This document shows, in pieces, positions 56,336-64,000 of a DNA stretch of 64,000 nt. Positions within the stretch are counted from its first letter, which is position 1. Every line of letters begins with the position of its first letter. The notes beneath the pieces were generated by a model. The model made no database searches and was not told the DNA's origin. It saw only the letters and a program-made list of their open reading frames with translations. The stretch spans positions 19,029 through 83,028 of the forward strand of contig JABARS010000032.1 in the NCBI GenBank assembly GCA_019187085.1. The letters are read 5' to 3'. This DNA is from Pseudorhodoplanes sp. (lineage in GTDB: Bacteria; Pseudomonadota; Alphaproteobacteria; Rhizobiales; Xanthobacteraceae). Made by a program: the position numbers and the translations under genes.

Positions 56336-56791
56336 CTAAACGTCGCCCCGCTCTGTATGTAGGAAGGCCTGGACCGGCGGCAGGGGATCTTCACCCGGTG
56401 CGACGGCGAGTCGCGCGAGGCGAACCCCCAGAATTTCGGTTTCCGCGGCGGCTGCTTCCGGCAGCCGCGCGAAATCGGCGGCGGCAAGGTCGATAACGAG
56501 TCCGACCACCGCGCTCGCCTCGCTGGGAAGCCGGCGGATGCCGAGGCCGCGCACCTCGATCAGGCCGCGCAGCACCTGCGGCGCGCGCACCACCAGCCGT
56601 CCGTGCCGCGCTTCCACATGCACGCGGTCGTCGGAGACTAGACGCGCGAAACAGCCGGGCCGGTCGCGGGCGTTCTCGATCAGCGCCAGCGCCAGGCGCG
56701 ACTTGCCGCTGCCGCCCGGCCCCCGGATCAGGAGCGCGCGTGCGCCGACCAGGACCGCGCAGGCATGGATGGAGGCAGGGGCGTCGGTCAT
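56336..56791 (-). CDS. hprK: HPr kinase/phosphorylase, short alphaproteobacterial form
   Basis: A 151-residue protein starting at ATG 56791, overlapping the chvG stop. It has a P-loop RGPGGSGKSRLAL, LVSDDRVHVEA and LIEVRGLGIRRLP, which match the C-terminal kinase half of HprK. The N-terminal half of the approximately 310-residue Gram-positive enzyme is absent, as is normal in Rhizobiales. It phosphorylates HPr on Ser and links metabolic state to the PTS relay. Confidence 0.93.
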   Translation of the reverse strand: MTDAPASIHACAVLVGARALLIRGPGGSGKSRLALALIENARDRPGCFARLVSDDRVHVEARHGRLVVRAPQVLRGLIEVRGLGIRRLPSEASAVVGLVIDLAAADFARLPEAAAAETEILGVRLARLAVAPGEDPLPPVQAFLHTERGDV

Positions 56792-58569
56792 CACATCGCG
56801 GGCAGGCGCACGACAAAGCGCGCGCCGAGCACGTTCGGCTCCGCGCCTTCGTGCGCGGCCACGCCCAGTCGGTTCTCGGCCCACAGCCGCCCGCCATGCG
56901 CGTCGACGATCTGCTTGGAGATCGACAGGCCGAGGCCGGAATTCTGCCCGAAGCCCTGATGCGGCCGGTCGGTATAGAAGCGCTCGAAAATCTTCTCGAA
57001 TGCTTCCGGCCGGATGCCCGGTCCCTCGTCATCGACGATGATCTCGACCTCGTTTTTGAGCCGGCGCGCGGTGATGCTGACGGTGGCGCCGGGCGGCGAG
57101 AACGAGCGGGCATTCTGCACCAGATTGTCGACAACCTGCGCCAGTCGCGAATCGTGTCCGGGCACGACGAAGGCTTTCGCGCCGGCGTCCTCGAACGACA
57201 GCGCCACCCGCGTGCCGTCGTGCGGCACCTCGTTGGCGGCCTCGACCAGTGTGGTGAGCAGTTGCCTGAGATCGACCGCCTCGGCCTCCTGGCGCTGCAA
57301 CTCGGCGTCCAGCCGGCTGGCGTCGGAAATGTCGGAGATCAGCCGATCGAGCCGCTGCACGTCGTGCTGGATGACCGCGAGCAGCCGCTCCTGGCTCTCC
57401 CTGGTCTTTACGAGCGGCAGGGTCTCGACCGCCGAACGCAGCGAGGTAAGCGGGTTTTTCAGCTCGTGCGCGACGTCGGCGGCGAAGCTCTCGATCCCCT
57501 CGATGCGGCTATAGAGCGCGTTGGTCATGTCGCGCAGCGCCCCGGACAGGTGGCCGATCTCGTCGCCGCGCCGGGTGAAATCGGGAATCTCCACGCGCGA
57601 GCGGATGCGCCGGCGCACGCGGTCGGCGCCGTCGGCGAGCCGCCGCACCGGCCCCGCGATCGTGCCGGCAAGCAGGATCGACAGCACGATCATGACCGCG
57701 GCCATGACGAGGAAGACCTTGAAGATGGCGAGCCGCTCGGCCTCCACCATCTGGTCGATGTCGGCGCCCTGCGTCGACAGCAGGAGCGCGCCGCGCACGG
57801 CGCGGAAACGCTGCACGGGGGTGGCGACCGACACGATCACCTCGCCGCGCGCATTGATGCGCACCACGCTCGCCTTCTGGCCGGCGAGCGCCTGGGCGAC
57901 CTCCGGGTAGCCTTTGCCGTTGTCGGGGCCGAGCTCGATATAGAGCGGCAGGTCGCCGCGTCCGAGCCATTTGCGGATCGAGTTCCACTGCTTCTCGATG
58001 AAGCCGGGCTTCTCGGCATTGGGCGGCGGCAGATCGAAGCGCAGCACGTCGCCGCGGCCATAGAGGCTGCGGCTGTCGAGCACCAGCACGCCGTCGCGGT
58101 CATAGATGCGCGCGCGCGTATTGGTCGGCGAGATCAGCCGGCGCAGCACCGGCGCGACGCGCTCCGGATTGATCGGAAATTCAAACGCCGACAGGAAATC
58201 GTCGGGCGGGCCGTAGCTCTCCCCGGTCTGCAGCTCGAGCAGCTTCTCCGGATCGATGGTGATGCTGTCGGTCTCCACCGTGGCGGAAGCGGCAATCGCG
58301 CCGGCGATGATCTCCGCCTGCACGCCGAGGCTGCGCACGCGCGCCTCGATCAGGCCGGCGCGGAACTGCGAGAGATAGAGAATGCCGATGAACAGCGCGA
58401 GCAGGCCCGCCACGTTGAGCAGCACAATGCGCCGCGTGAGGCTGGAGAAGCTCTGCGCGACGATGAAGCGCCAGAAGCGGACCGGGCGGCTGGCGCGACG
58501 CGCGGGCGGCGGCGTTTCGGCCGCGCTTTCGGCGGCCTGGTCGGTGAATGGATCGGTCCGGTCGAGCAA
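56791..58569 (-). CDS. chvG: Sensor histidine kinase ChvG (ExoS)
   Basis: A 592-residue kinase with two transmembrane helices (about residues 45-70 and 275-300) bracketing a periplasmic sensor domain of about 200 residues. A HAMP segment (VRRLADGADRVRRR) follows. H-box is VAHELKNPLTSLRSAVE; ATP-binding boxes are NLVQNARSFS, DDEGPGI and NSGLGLSISKQIV. In relatives ChvG senses acid or envelope stress and is repressed by periplasmic ExoR. The only near start is TTG 58569 (an in-frame TGA lies 6 codons upstream), so the exact N-terminus is unsure. Confidence 0.93.
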   Translation of the reverse strand: MLDRTDPFTDQAAESAAETPPPARRASRPVRFWRFIVAQSFSSLTRRIVLLNVAGLLALFIGILYLSQFRAGLIEARVRSLGVQAEIIAGAIAASATVETDSITIDPEKLLELQTGESYGPPDDFLSAFEFPINPERVAPVLRRLISPTNTRARIYDRDGVLVLDSRSLYGRGDVLRFDLPPPNAEKPGFIEKQWNSIRKWLGRGDLPLYIELGPDNGKGYPEVAQALAGQKASVVRINARGEVIVSVATPVQRFRAVRGALLLSTQGADIDQMVEAERLAIFKVFLVMAAVMIVLSILLAGTIAGPVRRLADGADRVRRRIRSRVEIPDFTRRGDEIGHLSGALRDMTNALYSRIEGIESFAADVAHELKNPLTSLRSAVETLPLVKTRESQERLLAVIQHDVQRLDRLISDISDASRLDAELQRQEAEAVDLRQLLTTLVEAANEVPHDGTRVALSFEDAGAKAFVVPGHDSRLAQVVDNLVQNARSFSPPGATVSITARRLKNEVEIIVDDEGPGIRPEAFEKIFERFYTDRPHQGFGQNSGLGLSISKQIVDAHGGRLWAENRLGVAAHEGAEPNVLGARFVVRLPAM

Positions 58570-58723
58570 ATGCTGGCGTCCGTCTCAGCTCGGGTCGTGC
58601 GCCCCCCGGGTCAGACCGGCGTCAGTCTAGCGCAAACCGGCGCGTGGCGGAATTTGCCGCCGGACCCGTTACGCAAGCACCCATCGTACACGGCGGAAAC
58701 GCAAAGCCGGTTCCGCGCGCGGC

Positions 58724-59425
58724 TCAGCCTTCCTTGAAGCGGTAGCCGACGCCGTAGAGCGTTTCGATCATCTCGAAATCGTCGTCGGTCGCCTTGAACT
58801 TCTTGCGCAGGCGCTTGATGTGGCTGTCGATGGTGCGGTCGTCGACATAGACCTGATCGTCGTAGGCGGCGTCCATCAGCGCGTTGCGGCTCTTGACCAC
58901 GCCGGGACGGGTGGCGAGCGCCTGCAGGATGAGGAATTCGGTGACGGTGAGCGTCACCGGCTCGCCCTTCCAGGTGCAGGTATGGCGCTCGGGATCCATG
59001 CGCAGCGAACCGCGCTCGAGCACCTTCGTCGAATCGATCTCCTTCGGCGCCGAGCCGTCCTTGGGGGCGCCGCGGCGCAGCACCGCCTTCACCCGCTCGA
59101 CCAGCAGGCGCTGGGAGAAGGGTTTGCGGATGAAGTCGTCCGCGCCCATCTTCAGGCCGAACAGCTCGTCGATCTCCTCGTCCTTGGAGGTGAGGAAGAT
59201 CACCGGCATGTCGGTCTTCTGGCGCACGCGGCGCAGAAGCTCCATGCCGTCCATGCGCGGCATCTTGATGTCGAGGATGGCCAGATCCGGGGGCGAGGAC
59301 TTGAAACCGTCGAGCGCGGAGGCGCCGTCGGTATAGGTCATGATCCGGTACCCCTCCGCTTCCAGCGCGATGGAAACGGAGGTGAGAATATTGCGGTCGT
59401 CGTCGACGAGAGCGATGGTTGGCAT
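58724..59425 (-). CDS. chvI: Response regulator ChvI
   Basis: A 233-residue OmpR-type regulator: receiver [14 protein letters not shown], phosphoacceptor in [28 protein letters not shown], then a winged helix with [17 protein letters not shown] and [15 protein letters not shown]. It partners ChvG, encoded about 155 bases downstream. The ChvGI system controls succinoglycan, acid response and, in several species, pckA, which is encoded 1.2 kb away here. Confidence 0.96.
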   Translation of the reverse strand: MPTIALVDDDRNILTSVSIALEAEGYRIMTYTDGASALDGFKSSPPDLAILDIKMPRMDGMELLRRVRQKTDMPVIFLTSKDEEIDELFGLKMGADDFIRKPFSQRLLVERVKAVLRRGAPKDGSAPKEIDSTKVLERGSLRMDPERHTCTWKGEPVTLTVTEFLILQALATRPGVVKSRNALMDAAYDDQVYVDDRTIDSHIKRLRKKFKATDDDFEMIETLYGVGYRFKEG

Positions 59426-59587
59426 GAGCCTGTTCCGTGCCGGTAAATTCGCCCCACGAGAGCCCCAAAAGCGGGGCTGAAATGTGACTGCCCCGCAACA
59501 AGTATGTGATTCTGGAACGATAACAAGCCTCTCGGCTCAATCGGACGGGCGGCGGCCCGCCCCCCGCAGCCCCGGAGACCGATTTCC

Positions 59588-60310
59588 ATGAAGCCCGACA
59601 AAGCGTTCGAACCCCGCTCGGCGGTCAAGAAGCTCATGCGCGAGGCGCGCGCGGGCGCGCTCGCGACCCTGATGGCGGGGGACGGCGACCCCTATTGCTC
59701 GCTCGTCAACGTCGCCTCGGCCGCCGACGGCGCGCCGCTGCTGCTGCTCTCCGCGCTGGCGGTCCATACAAAGAACATCGTCGCCGACCCGCGGGTGTCG
59801 CTCATGCTCGACGAGCGGCGGGAAGGCGACCCGCTCGAGGGCGCGCGCGTGATGCTGATGGGGTGCGCCGCGGTCTCCGCCAACCCCGAGGACCGCCGCC
59901 GCTACCTCGCGCGCCAGCCGGAGGCCGAAATGTTCGCGGGCTTCAGCGACTTCGCGGTTTACCGGGTCGCGGTCGCGCGGGCGCACCTGGTCGCGGGCTT
60001 CGGCCGGATCGTCGACCTGAAGGCCGGCGACATCCTCACCGAGGTGGCGGACGCTGCCGCCCTGCTCGCAGCCGAGGCGGCCGCGGTCGCGCACATGAAC
60101 GCGGATCACGCCGATACGCTGCGTCTTTATGCGACCAGGCTGCTCGGCGCGCCGGACGGGGACTGGCGCTGCGCCGGCTGCGACCCGGAGGGGCTGGAAT
60201 TGCAGCTCGGCCGCACCGCGTTCCGCCTGCCGTTTCCACAGCGGGTCACCGAGCCGGGGGCGCTGCGCCACATGCTCAAGACCCTGGCCGACCAGGCGCG
60301 GGCGGCCTGA
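59588..60310 (+). CDS. HugZ-like haem-utilisation/pyridoxamine oxidase-fold protein with DUF2470
   Basis: A 240-residue protein. The N-terminal split-barrel domain has ARAGALATLMAGDGDPYCSLVN and LLLLSALAVHTKNI; the C-terminal DUF2470 domain has VAHMNADHADTLRLY. This is the HugZ-type arrangement, known in haem-degrading proteins but also in many uncharacterised proteins. Divergent from chvI, 160 bases apart. Confidence 0.85.
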   Translation: MKPDKAFEPRSAVKKLMREARAGALATLMAGDGDPYCSLVNVASAADGAPLLLLSALAVHTKNIVADPRVSLMLDERREGDPLEGARVMLMGCAAVSANPEDRRRYLARQPEAEMFAGFSDFAVYRVAVARAHLVAGFGRIVDLKAGDILTEVADAAALLAAEAAAVAHMNADHADTLRLYATRLLGAPDGDWRCAGCDPEGLELQLGRTAFRLPFPQRVTEPGALRHMLKTLADQARAA

Positions 60311-60623
60311 CGCGGATCAAGCCTTGACGTCTCCCAGCCGAGACTCTGGTGCCGAGACTTTGGTGGAATGCCCGCTCCCGTTACCGGACGTTGCGTCCGT
60401 GCGGCGGCCGCGGCGCCTTGAAAGCGAACGCTTTTCGCCCGTGGTGCGGTGCAAACGGCCAGCTCAAGAAACCAAATCCGGTCAAAATACTTGGCAGAGC
60501 GGCGGGCAGGCTCTATGAGGTCGCGCGCCCGTGGGCAGGGCGCTATACTTAACATCGGGCAGCACCGACATCGGTAGTCTGGTTTCCGGCTCGCCGCGGC
60601 CGGCGTGTTTCGGGGAGGATTTC
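60311..60623 (+). other. Upstream region of pckA
   Basis: About 313 bases without a gene. Two promoter candidates are seen: TTGGCA (60491-60496), 17 bases, TATGAG (60514-60519), and a good -10-like TATACT at 60544-60549 without a clear -35. Frames crossing it are continuations of the HugZ-like frame or chance. Confidence 0.4.
60491..60519 (+). promoter_or_regulatory. Sigma-70-type promoter candidate for pckA
   Basis: TTGGCA (5 of 6 consensus) with an exact 17-base spacer to TATGAG (4 of 6). It is 105 bases before the GTG start, leaving a leader of about 100 bases. Confidence 0.35.
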
Positions 60624-62243
60624 GTGCAAGAGACGGGCGTACGCAATAAAGCCTTCGGGGCCGACAAATTCGGCCTGAAGAACCTCAAGGCGGTTCACTG
60701 GAATCTGACCGAAGCCCCCCTCTACGAGCATGCGATCGCGGCCGGCGAGGCCAAGATCGTGGCCGGCGGCGCGCTCTGCGCGGAGACCGGCCATCACACC
60801 GGACGCTCTCCCAAGGACAAGCACACCGTCGTCGACGCCCTGACCGAGCATTCGGTATGGTGGGGCGGCAACCGCAAGCTCTCGCAGGAGCATTTCGACA
60901 ATCTCTATCAGGACTTCCTTGCGCATTGCGCGGGCAAGACGCTGTTCGCCCAGGACCTCTATGGTGGCGCCAACGCGACATACCGCATCCGCACGCGCGT
61001 CTATACCGAGCTTGCCTGGCACTCGCTGTTCATCCGCACGCTGCTCATCCGCCCGAACCAGTTCGAGCTTGAAAACTTCGCGCCGGAACTGACCATCATC
61101 GACCTGCCTTCGTTCCGCCCCGACGCCAAGCGCCATGGCGGCCGCGAAGGCTCCGACACGATGGTGGCGATCGATTTCACCCGCAAGATCGTGCTGATCT
61201 GCGGCTCCTCCTACGCCGGCGAGATGAAGAAGTCGGTGTTCACGACGCTCAATTTCTACCTGCCGGCGCAGGGTGTGATGCCGATGCACTGCTCGGCCAA
61301 TGTCGGGCCGGACGGCGACAGTGCGCTGTTCTTCGGCCTGTCGGGCACCGGCAAGACCACGCTGTCGGCCGATCCCAACCGTACCCTGATCGGCGACGAC
61401 GAGACCGGCTGGGGACCGGACGGCATCTTCAATTTCGAGGGCGGCTGCTACGCCAAGTGCGTCAATCTCACCCACGAGAACGAGCCGCAGATCTGGGACG
61501 CCACCAACCGCTTCGGCGCGATCCTGGAAAACGTGGTGTTCGATCCGCTGACGCGCGCGCCCGACTACACCGACATCTCCAAGACCGAGAACACGCGTTC
61601 GGCCTATCCGCTGGAATCGATCCCGAATGCCTCGCGCACCGGCTGCGCCGGCCACCCGAAGAACGTCATCTTCCTCACCGCCGACGCCTACGGCGTCATG
61701 CCCCCGATCGCCAAGCTCACCCCCGCACAGGCGATGTACCACTTCCTGTCCGGCTACACCGCCAAGGTCGCCGGTACCGAGAAGGGCCTCGTCGGCGTGC
61801 AGCCGGAATTCTCCACCTGTTTCGGCGCGCCGTTCCTGCCGCGGCCGCCGGCCGAATACGGCAACCTGTTCCGCAAATACGTCGCCGAGCACAAGGTCGA
61901 TTGCTGGCTGGTCAATTCCGGCTGGACCGGCGGCCAGTACGGCGAAGGCCGCCGCATGCCGATCAAGGCGACGCGCGCGCTGGTGACGGCCGCGCTCGAC
62001 GGCTCGCTCAAGAACGCATCCTTCCGCACCGACCCCTATTTCGGATTCGCGGTGCCGACCTCGGTGCCGGGCGTCGAGCCGCACCTGCTCTATCCGATGA
62101 AGACCTGGAAGGACAAAGCCGCGTTCGACAAGATCGCCCGCAATCTCGTGAAGATGTTCCAGGACAACTTCGTCAAGTTTGAGAACGACGTCGATGCCGA
62201 CGTGCGCGCGGCGGCCCCGGAGGTGCGGCTCGCGGCGGAGTGA
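60624..62243 (+). CDS. pckA: Phosphoenolpyruvate carboxykinase (ATP)
   Basis: A 539-residue gluconeogenic enzyme converting oxaloacetate and ATP to PEP. GTG 60624 is set by GGGGAGGA 5 bases upstream; ATG at 60531 would add 31 residues that do not resemble the family. Features: [13 protein letters not shown], the kinase P-loop [23 protein letters not shown] and [11 protein letters not shown]. Followed by a strong terminator. Near chvG/chvI, as in Rhizobium and Agrobacterium. Confidence 0.97.
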   Translation: MQETGVRNKAFGADKFGLKNLKAVHWNLTEAPLYEHAIAAGEAKIVAGGALCAETGHHTGRSPKDKHTVVDALTEHSVWWGGNRKLSQEHFDNLYQDFLAHCAGKTLFAQDLYGGANATYRIRTRVYTELAWHSLFIRTLLIRPNQFELENFAPELTIIDLPSFRPDAKRHGGREGSDTMVAIDFTRKIVLICGSSYAGEMKKSVFTTLNFYLPAQGVMPMHCSANVGPDGDSALFFGLSGTGKTTLSADPNRTLIGDDETGWGPDGIFNFEGGCYAKCVNLTHENEPQIWDATNRFGAILENVVFDPLTRAPDYTDISKTENTRSAYPLESIPNASRTGCAGHPKNVIFLTADAYGVMPPIAKLTPAQAMYHFLSGYTAKVAGTEKGLVGVQPEFSTCFGAPFLPRPPAEYGNLFRKYVAEHKVDCWLVNSGWTGGQYGEGRRMPIKATRALVTAALDGSLKNASFRTDPYFGFAVPTSVPGVEPHLLYPMKTWKDKAAFDKIARNLVKMFQDNFVKFENDVDADVRAAAPEVRLAAE

Positions 62244-62273
62244 CGGCGAGAAGGAAGCCGGGATGACGGACAG

Positions 62274-62297
62274 AGGCGGCCGGGAGGCCGCCTTTTC
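62274..62297 (+). terminator. Rho-independent terminator of pckA
   Basis: GGCGGCC-GGGA-GGCCGCC (62275-62292) followed by TTTT, 31 bases after the pckA stop. Confidence 0.85.
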
Positions 62298-62323
62298 CAT
62301 TGCTGCATGGCGCTGGCGCGCGC

Positions 62324-64000
62324 TCACTCGTTGCGCGCGGTCTCGCGGCCCAGCCGGTTGAAGCGCGCCTTCTGCTCGCTGGAGAGCGCGGCATAGAAAT
62401 CCTGCAGCGGCGGGAGCACGGTCTCCGCCGCGTCGAGCATCGCCGTCAGACGATTCTGCGTCGCCTCCAGCCGCGCCACCGGCGTCAGCGCGATCGTGTC
62501 CGGGCACGCCGATTGCAGTGTCTCGACCGCGATGCCGGTCGCATCGTGGAGCCTGTCGAACTTTTCGTGTTGCGCCGCGGTCGGCTTCAGGACTTCTTCG
62601 AGGCGGTTCATCGGCAGCGCGGTGAGGCCCTCCTTTTCGCCGCCGCAATTGGCCCGCAGCGGCATCGCCTTGTCTTCTTTCCGCGCGGATTGCGCCTCGT
62701 CGCGGCCGACCTTCGGACCGAGGGCGTTGAAGCGCGCCTTCTGTTCGTCGTCCAGCGCCTCGTAGAACTTCTCGAGCGGCGGCCTGACGATGCCGACCGC
62801 TTCCAGCGTGGCTTCGAGCCGGCTGATCATGCCTTGCAGCCGGCCCGGAGGCGTCAGCGCGAACTTGGGATCGCACGCCGTGCGGAAGGCGTCCGCGGCC
62901 TCCGCGGCGGCGTCCTTCAGCTCATCGAGCAGGGCCCGCTGCCCGTCGTGAAGATCGATCCGTTTCTCGATATCGGCGAATGGCCAGGCGGTCACGCCCT
63001 CGGCGGGCTCGCAAACCTGCTCGACCGCGCGCCGCACCTGGCGGCTCGGCTCGATCGCGCGCGCGGTGCCGGTGGTCGCGGGAGCCGGATAGGGACCGGC
63101 ATAGATGTCTTCGTAGTAATCCGGCGGATAGGCGAAGAACACCGCGGTGAAGAAGTCGTCGTACGCGTACGCCCAGTAGCCTTCGTCGTAGGCGTAGGGC
63201 CAGAACGTGTAATAGAAGATGTCGGTATAGGCATAGGGCCAGAACACCGGGCCGACCCAGGCGACAAAGTGGGCGTGGTGTCCGTGCCGCCACGCGGTGC
63301 GGGCCGCGACAAGCCGCGAGGCCCGCCGCGCGTCACGGGCGCCGGGATCGTTGAACGGGGCGGCAAAGCGTCCCTGCCGGGCCTGCGTGCGATCGACCCT
63401 GCGCAAGTCCCTGCGCAAGTCGCGGCCGGCATCCGCGCGAGCCTGCCGGCGCTCGCGCAGACGTTGCTCGCGCTGCGCGGCGCGCTCCTTGCGGCGGAAC
63501 TCGCGCTGCTCCACGCGGCGTTCGCGCCGGTCCTGCCGCGCCTGGTCGCGCTGGTTATCGTCGATCCGCGCGCGCGCCTTTTGCCTGTCCTCGCGCTGCG
63601 AGGCGCGCAGTTCGTTCAGCTCCTCGCGCTGCTTGGCGCGCAATTCGCGCCGCGCGGCGCGGCTGAGATTTCTGTCGCGCAATTCCTCTCGTTGCCTCGC
63701 CTGAAGCTCGCGGAGCTCCTTGCGCTGCTCGGCCCGCGTGGCGCGCCGCGTCGCGCGGTCGTCCGCCCCGCGCGCTCTTTCGACCGTGGGGGAGGCGTCG
63801 CGCCGCGTGCTCCGCTCGATGCGTTCCTGTCTTTGCTAGGCGCGCTGCTGAATGCGTTCGCGGCGTTCCAGCGCGCGCGCTGCCGGCGTCGGCCGCGATG
63901 GCGCATGTGCGGCGCGCGGGGGACGATTGACGCGAGGGCCTGCGGTGCGCGGGGCGGAAGGCGCGGCCCGGCGCGCGGCGGGGTGCGATGGCGCCGCTCG
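62324..64000 (-). pseudogene. Spy/CpxP-like LTxxQ-family gene with in-frame amber stop, partial at window edge
   Basis: From about 63835 down to 62324 the frame encodes an Arg/Gln/Glu-rich coiled-coil region, an aromatic stretch (WPYAYTDIFYYTFWPYAYD) and two LTxxQ-like repeats (AFRTACDP..LTPPGRL with FYEALDDEQKARFNALG, and CPDTIALTPVARL with FYAALSSEQKARFNRLG). A TAG at 63836-63838 interrupts it, but the same frame stays open upstream to base 64000 with Pro/Ala/Arg-rich sequence ending LERRERIQQRA, the continuous pattern expected for this family. The first start after the TAG is only a TTG (63682). So the gene is probably nonsense-mutated, or the base is a sequencing error. Confidence 0.75.

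Noticed and set aside
60549..62876. 775-codon minus-strand frame opposite pckA
   Set aside because: It is antisense to pckA and then crosses the terminator into an alternate frame of the LTxxQ gene; no domain is visible.

Overview
The window is a high-GC alphaproteobacterial chromosome segment, most likely from Hyphomicrobiales (Rhizobiales), close to Bradyrhizobiaceae or Xanthobacteraceae. The main reasons are the order ptsH / EIIA-Man / short hprK / chvG / chvI next to pckA, the block rplU-rpmA-GNAT-obgE-proB, and intergenic palindromes of the CCTCAT..CTGAGGAGC and GCCCGCATGGAGCG types that I associate with Bradyrhizobium relatives. No CRISPR array, rRNA or intact IS element is visible. One tRNA-Ser(CGA) is present.

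Layout. 1-9.8 kb: proA (cut by the window edge), a few small genes, a VanX-like dipeptidase and an MFS pump, then proB, a frameshifted DUF72 gene, obgE, an acetyltransferase, rpmA and rplU. 10-12.3 kb: a KdpE-like regulator and a DUF4118 histidine kinase with no kdpFABC, then tRNA-Ser. 12.3-17.4 kb: a nitroreductase, a TSUP permease, a branched-chain amino acid type binding protein, an OmpW-like porin and an FNR-family regulator with a perfect FNR box in front of it. 17.5-29 kb: xanthine dehydrogenase (xdhA, xdhB), an IlvD/Edd dehydratase, a patatin lipoprotein, a BKACE (DUF849) enzyme and two cation/proton antiporters. 29-35.6 kb: a FecCD-type ABC importer with two class III binding proteins beside modABCD. 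35.8-41.5 kb: a GMC oxidoreductase, a Yip1-like protein, a second TSUP permease, an FAH-family hydrolase, mepA and an L,D-transpeptidase.

41.5-47.3 kb is the most rearranged part. It has several structured repeats, a DUF4160-DUF2442 pair bracketed by a perfect 38-bp direct repeat, a DUF1508 gene and a DUF2283-DUF4258 pair. These are interleaved with duplicated pieces of the 3' end of lepA. lepA, a cloverleaf-like repeat and ahcY follow.

47.4-52.3 kb is the best candidate for an undescribed system. It is a compact three-gene operon of visibly lower GC with 4-bp ATGA overlaps at both junctions: a DUF559-type PD-(D/E)XK nuclease, a winged-helix protein and a 1062-residue double ATPase (N-terminal STAND/AAA-like, C-terminal HerA/FtsK-like). 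It sits directly upstream of the ahcY promoter. The nuclease plus HerA-type motor plus small adaptor composition suggests anti-phage or anti-plasmid defence. This is inference from domain content, not shown.

52.5-64 kb returns to core genome: a GGDEF-EAL protein, the HPr / EIIA / HprK / ChvG / ChvI cluster linking the PTS regulatory chain to an acid- and envelope-sensing two-component system, a HugZ-like protein, pckA with a GTG start and good terminator, and an LTxxQ (Spy/CpxP-like) gene with an in-frame amber codon that runs off the right edge.
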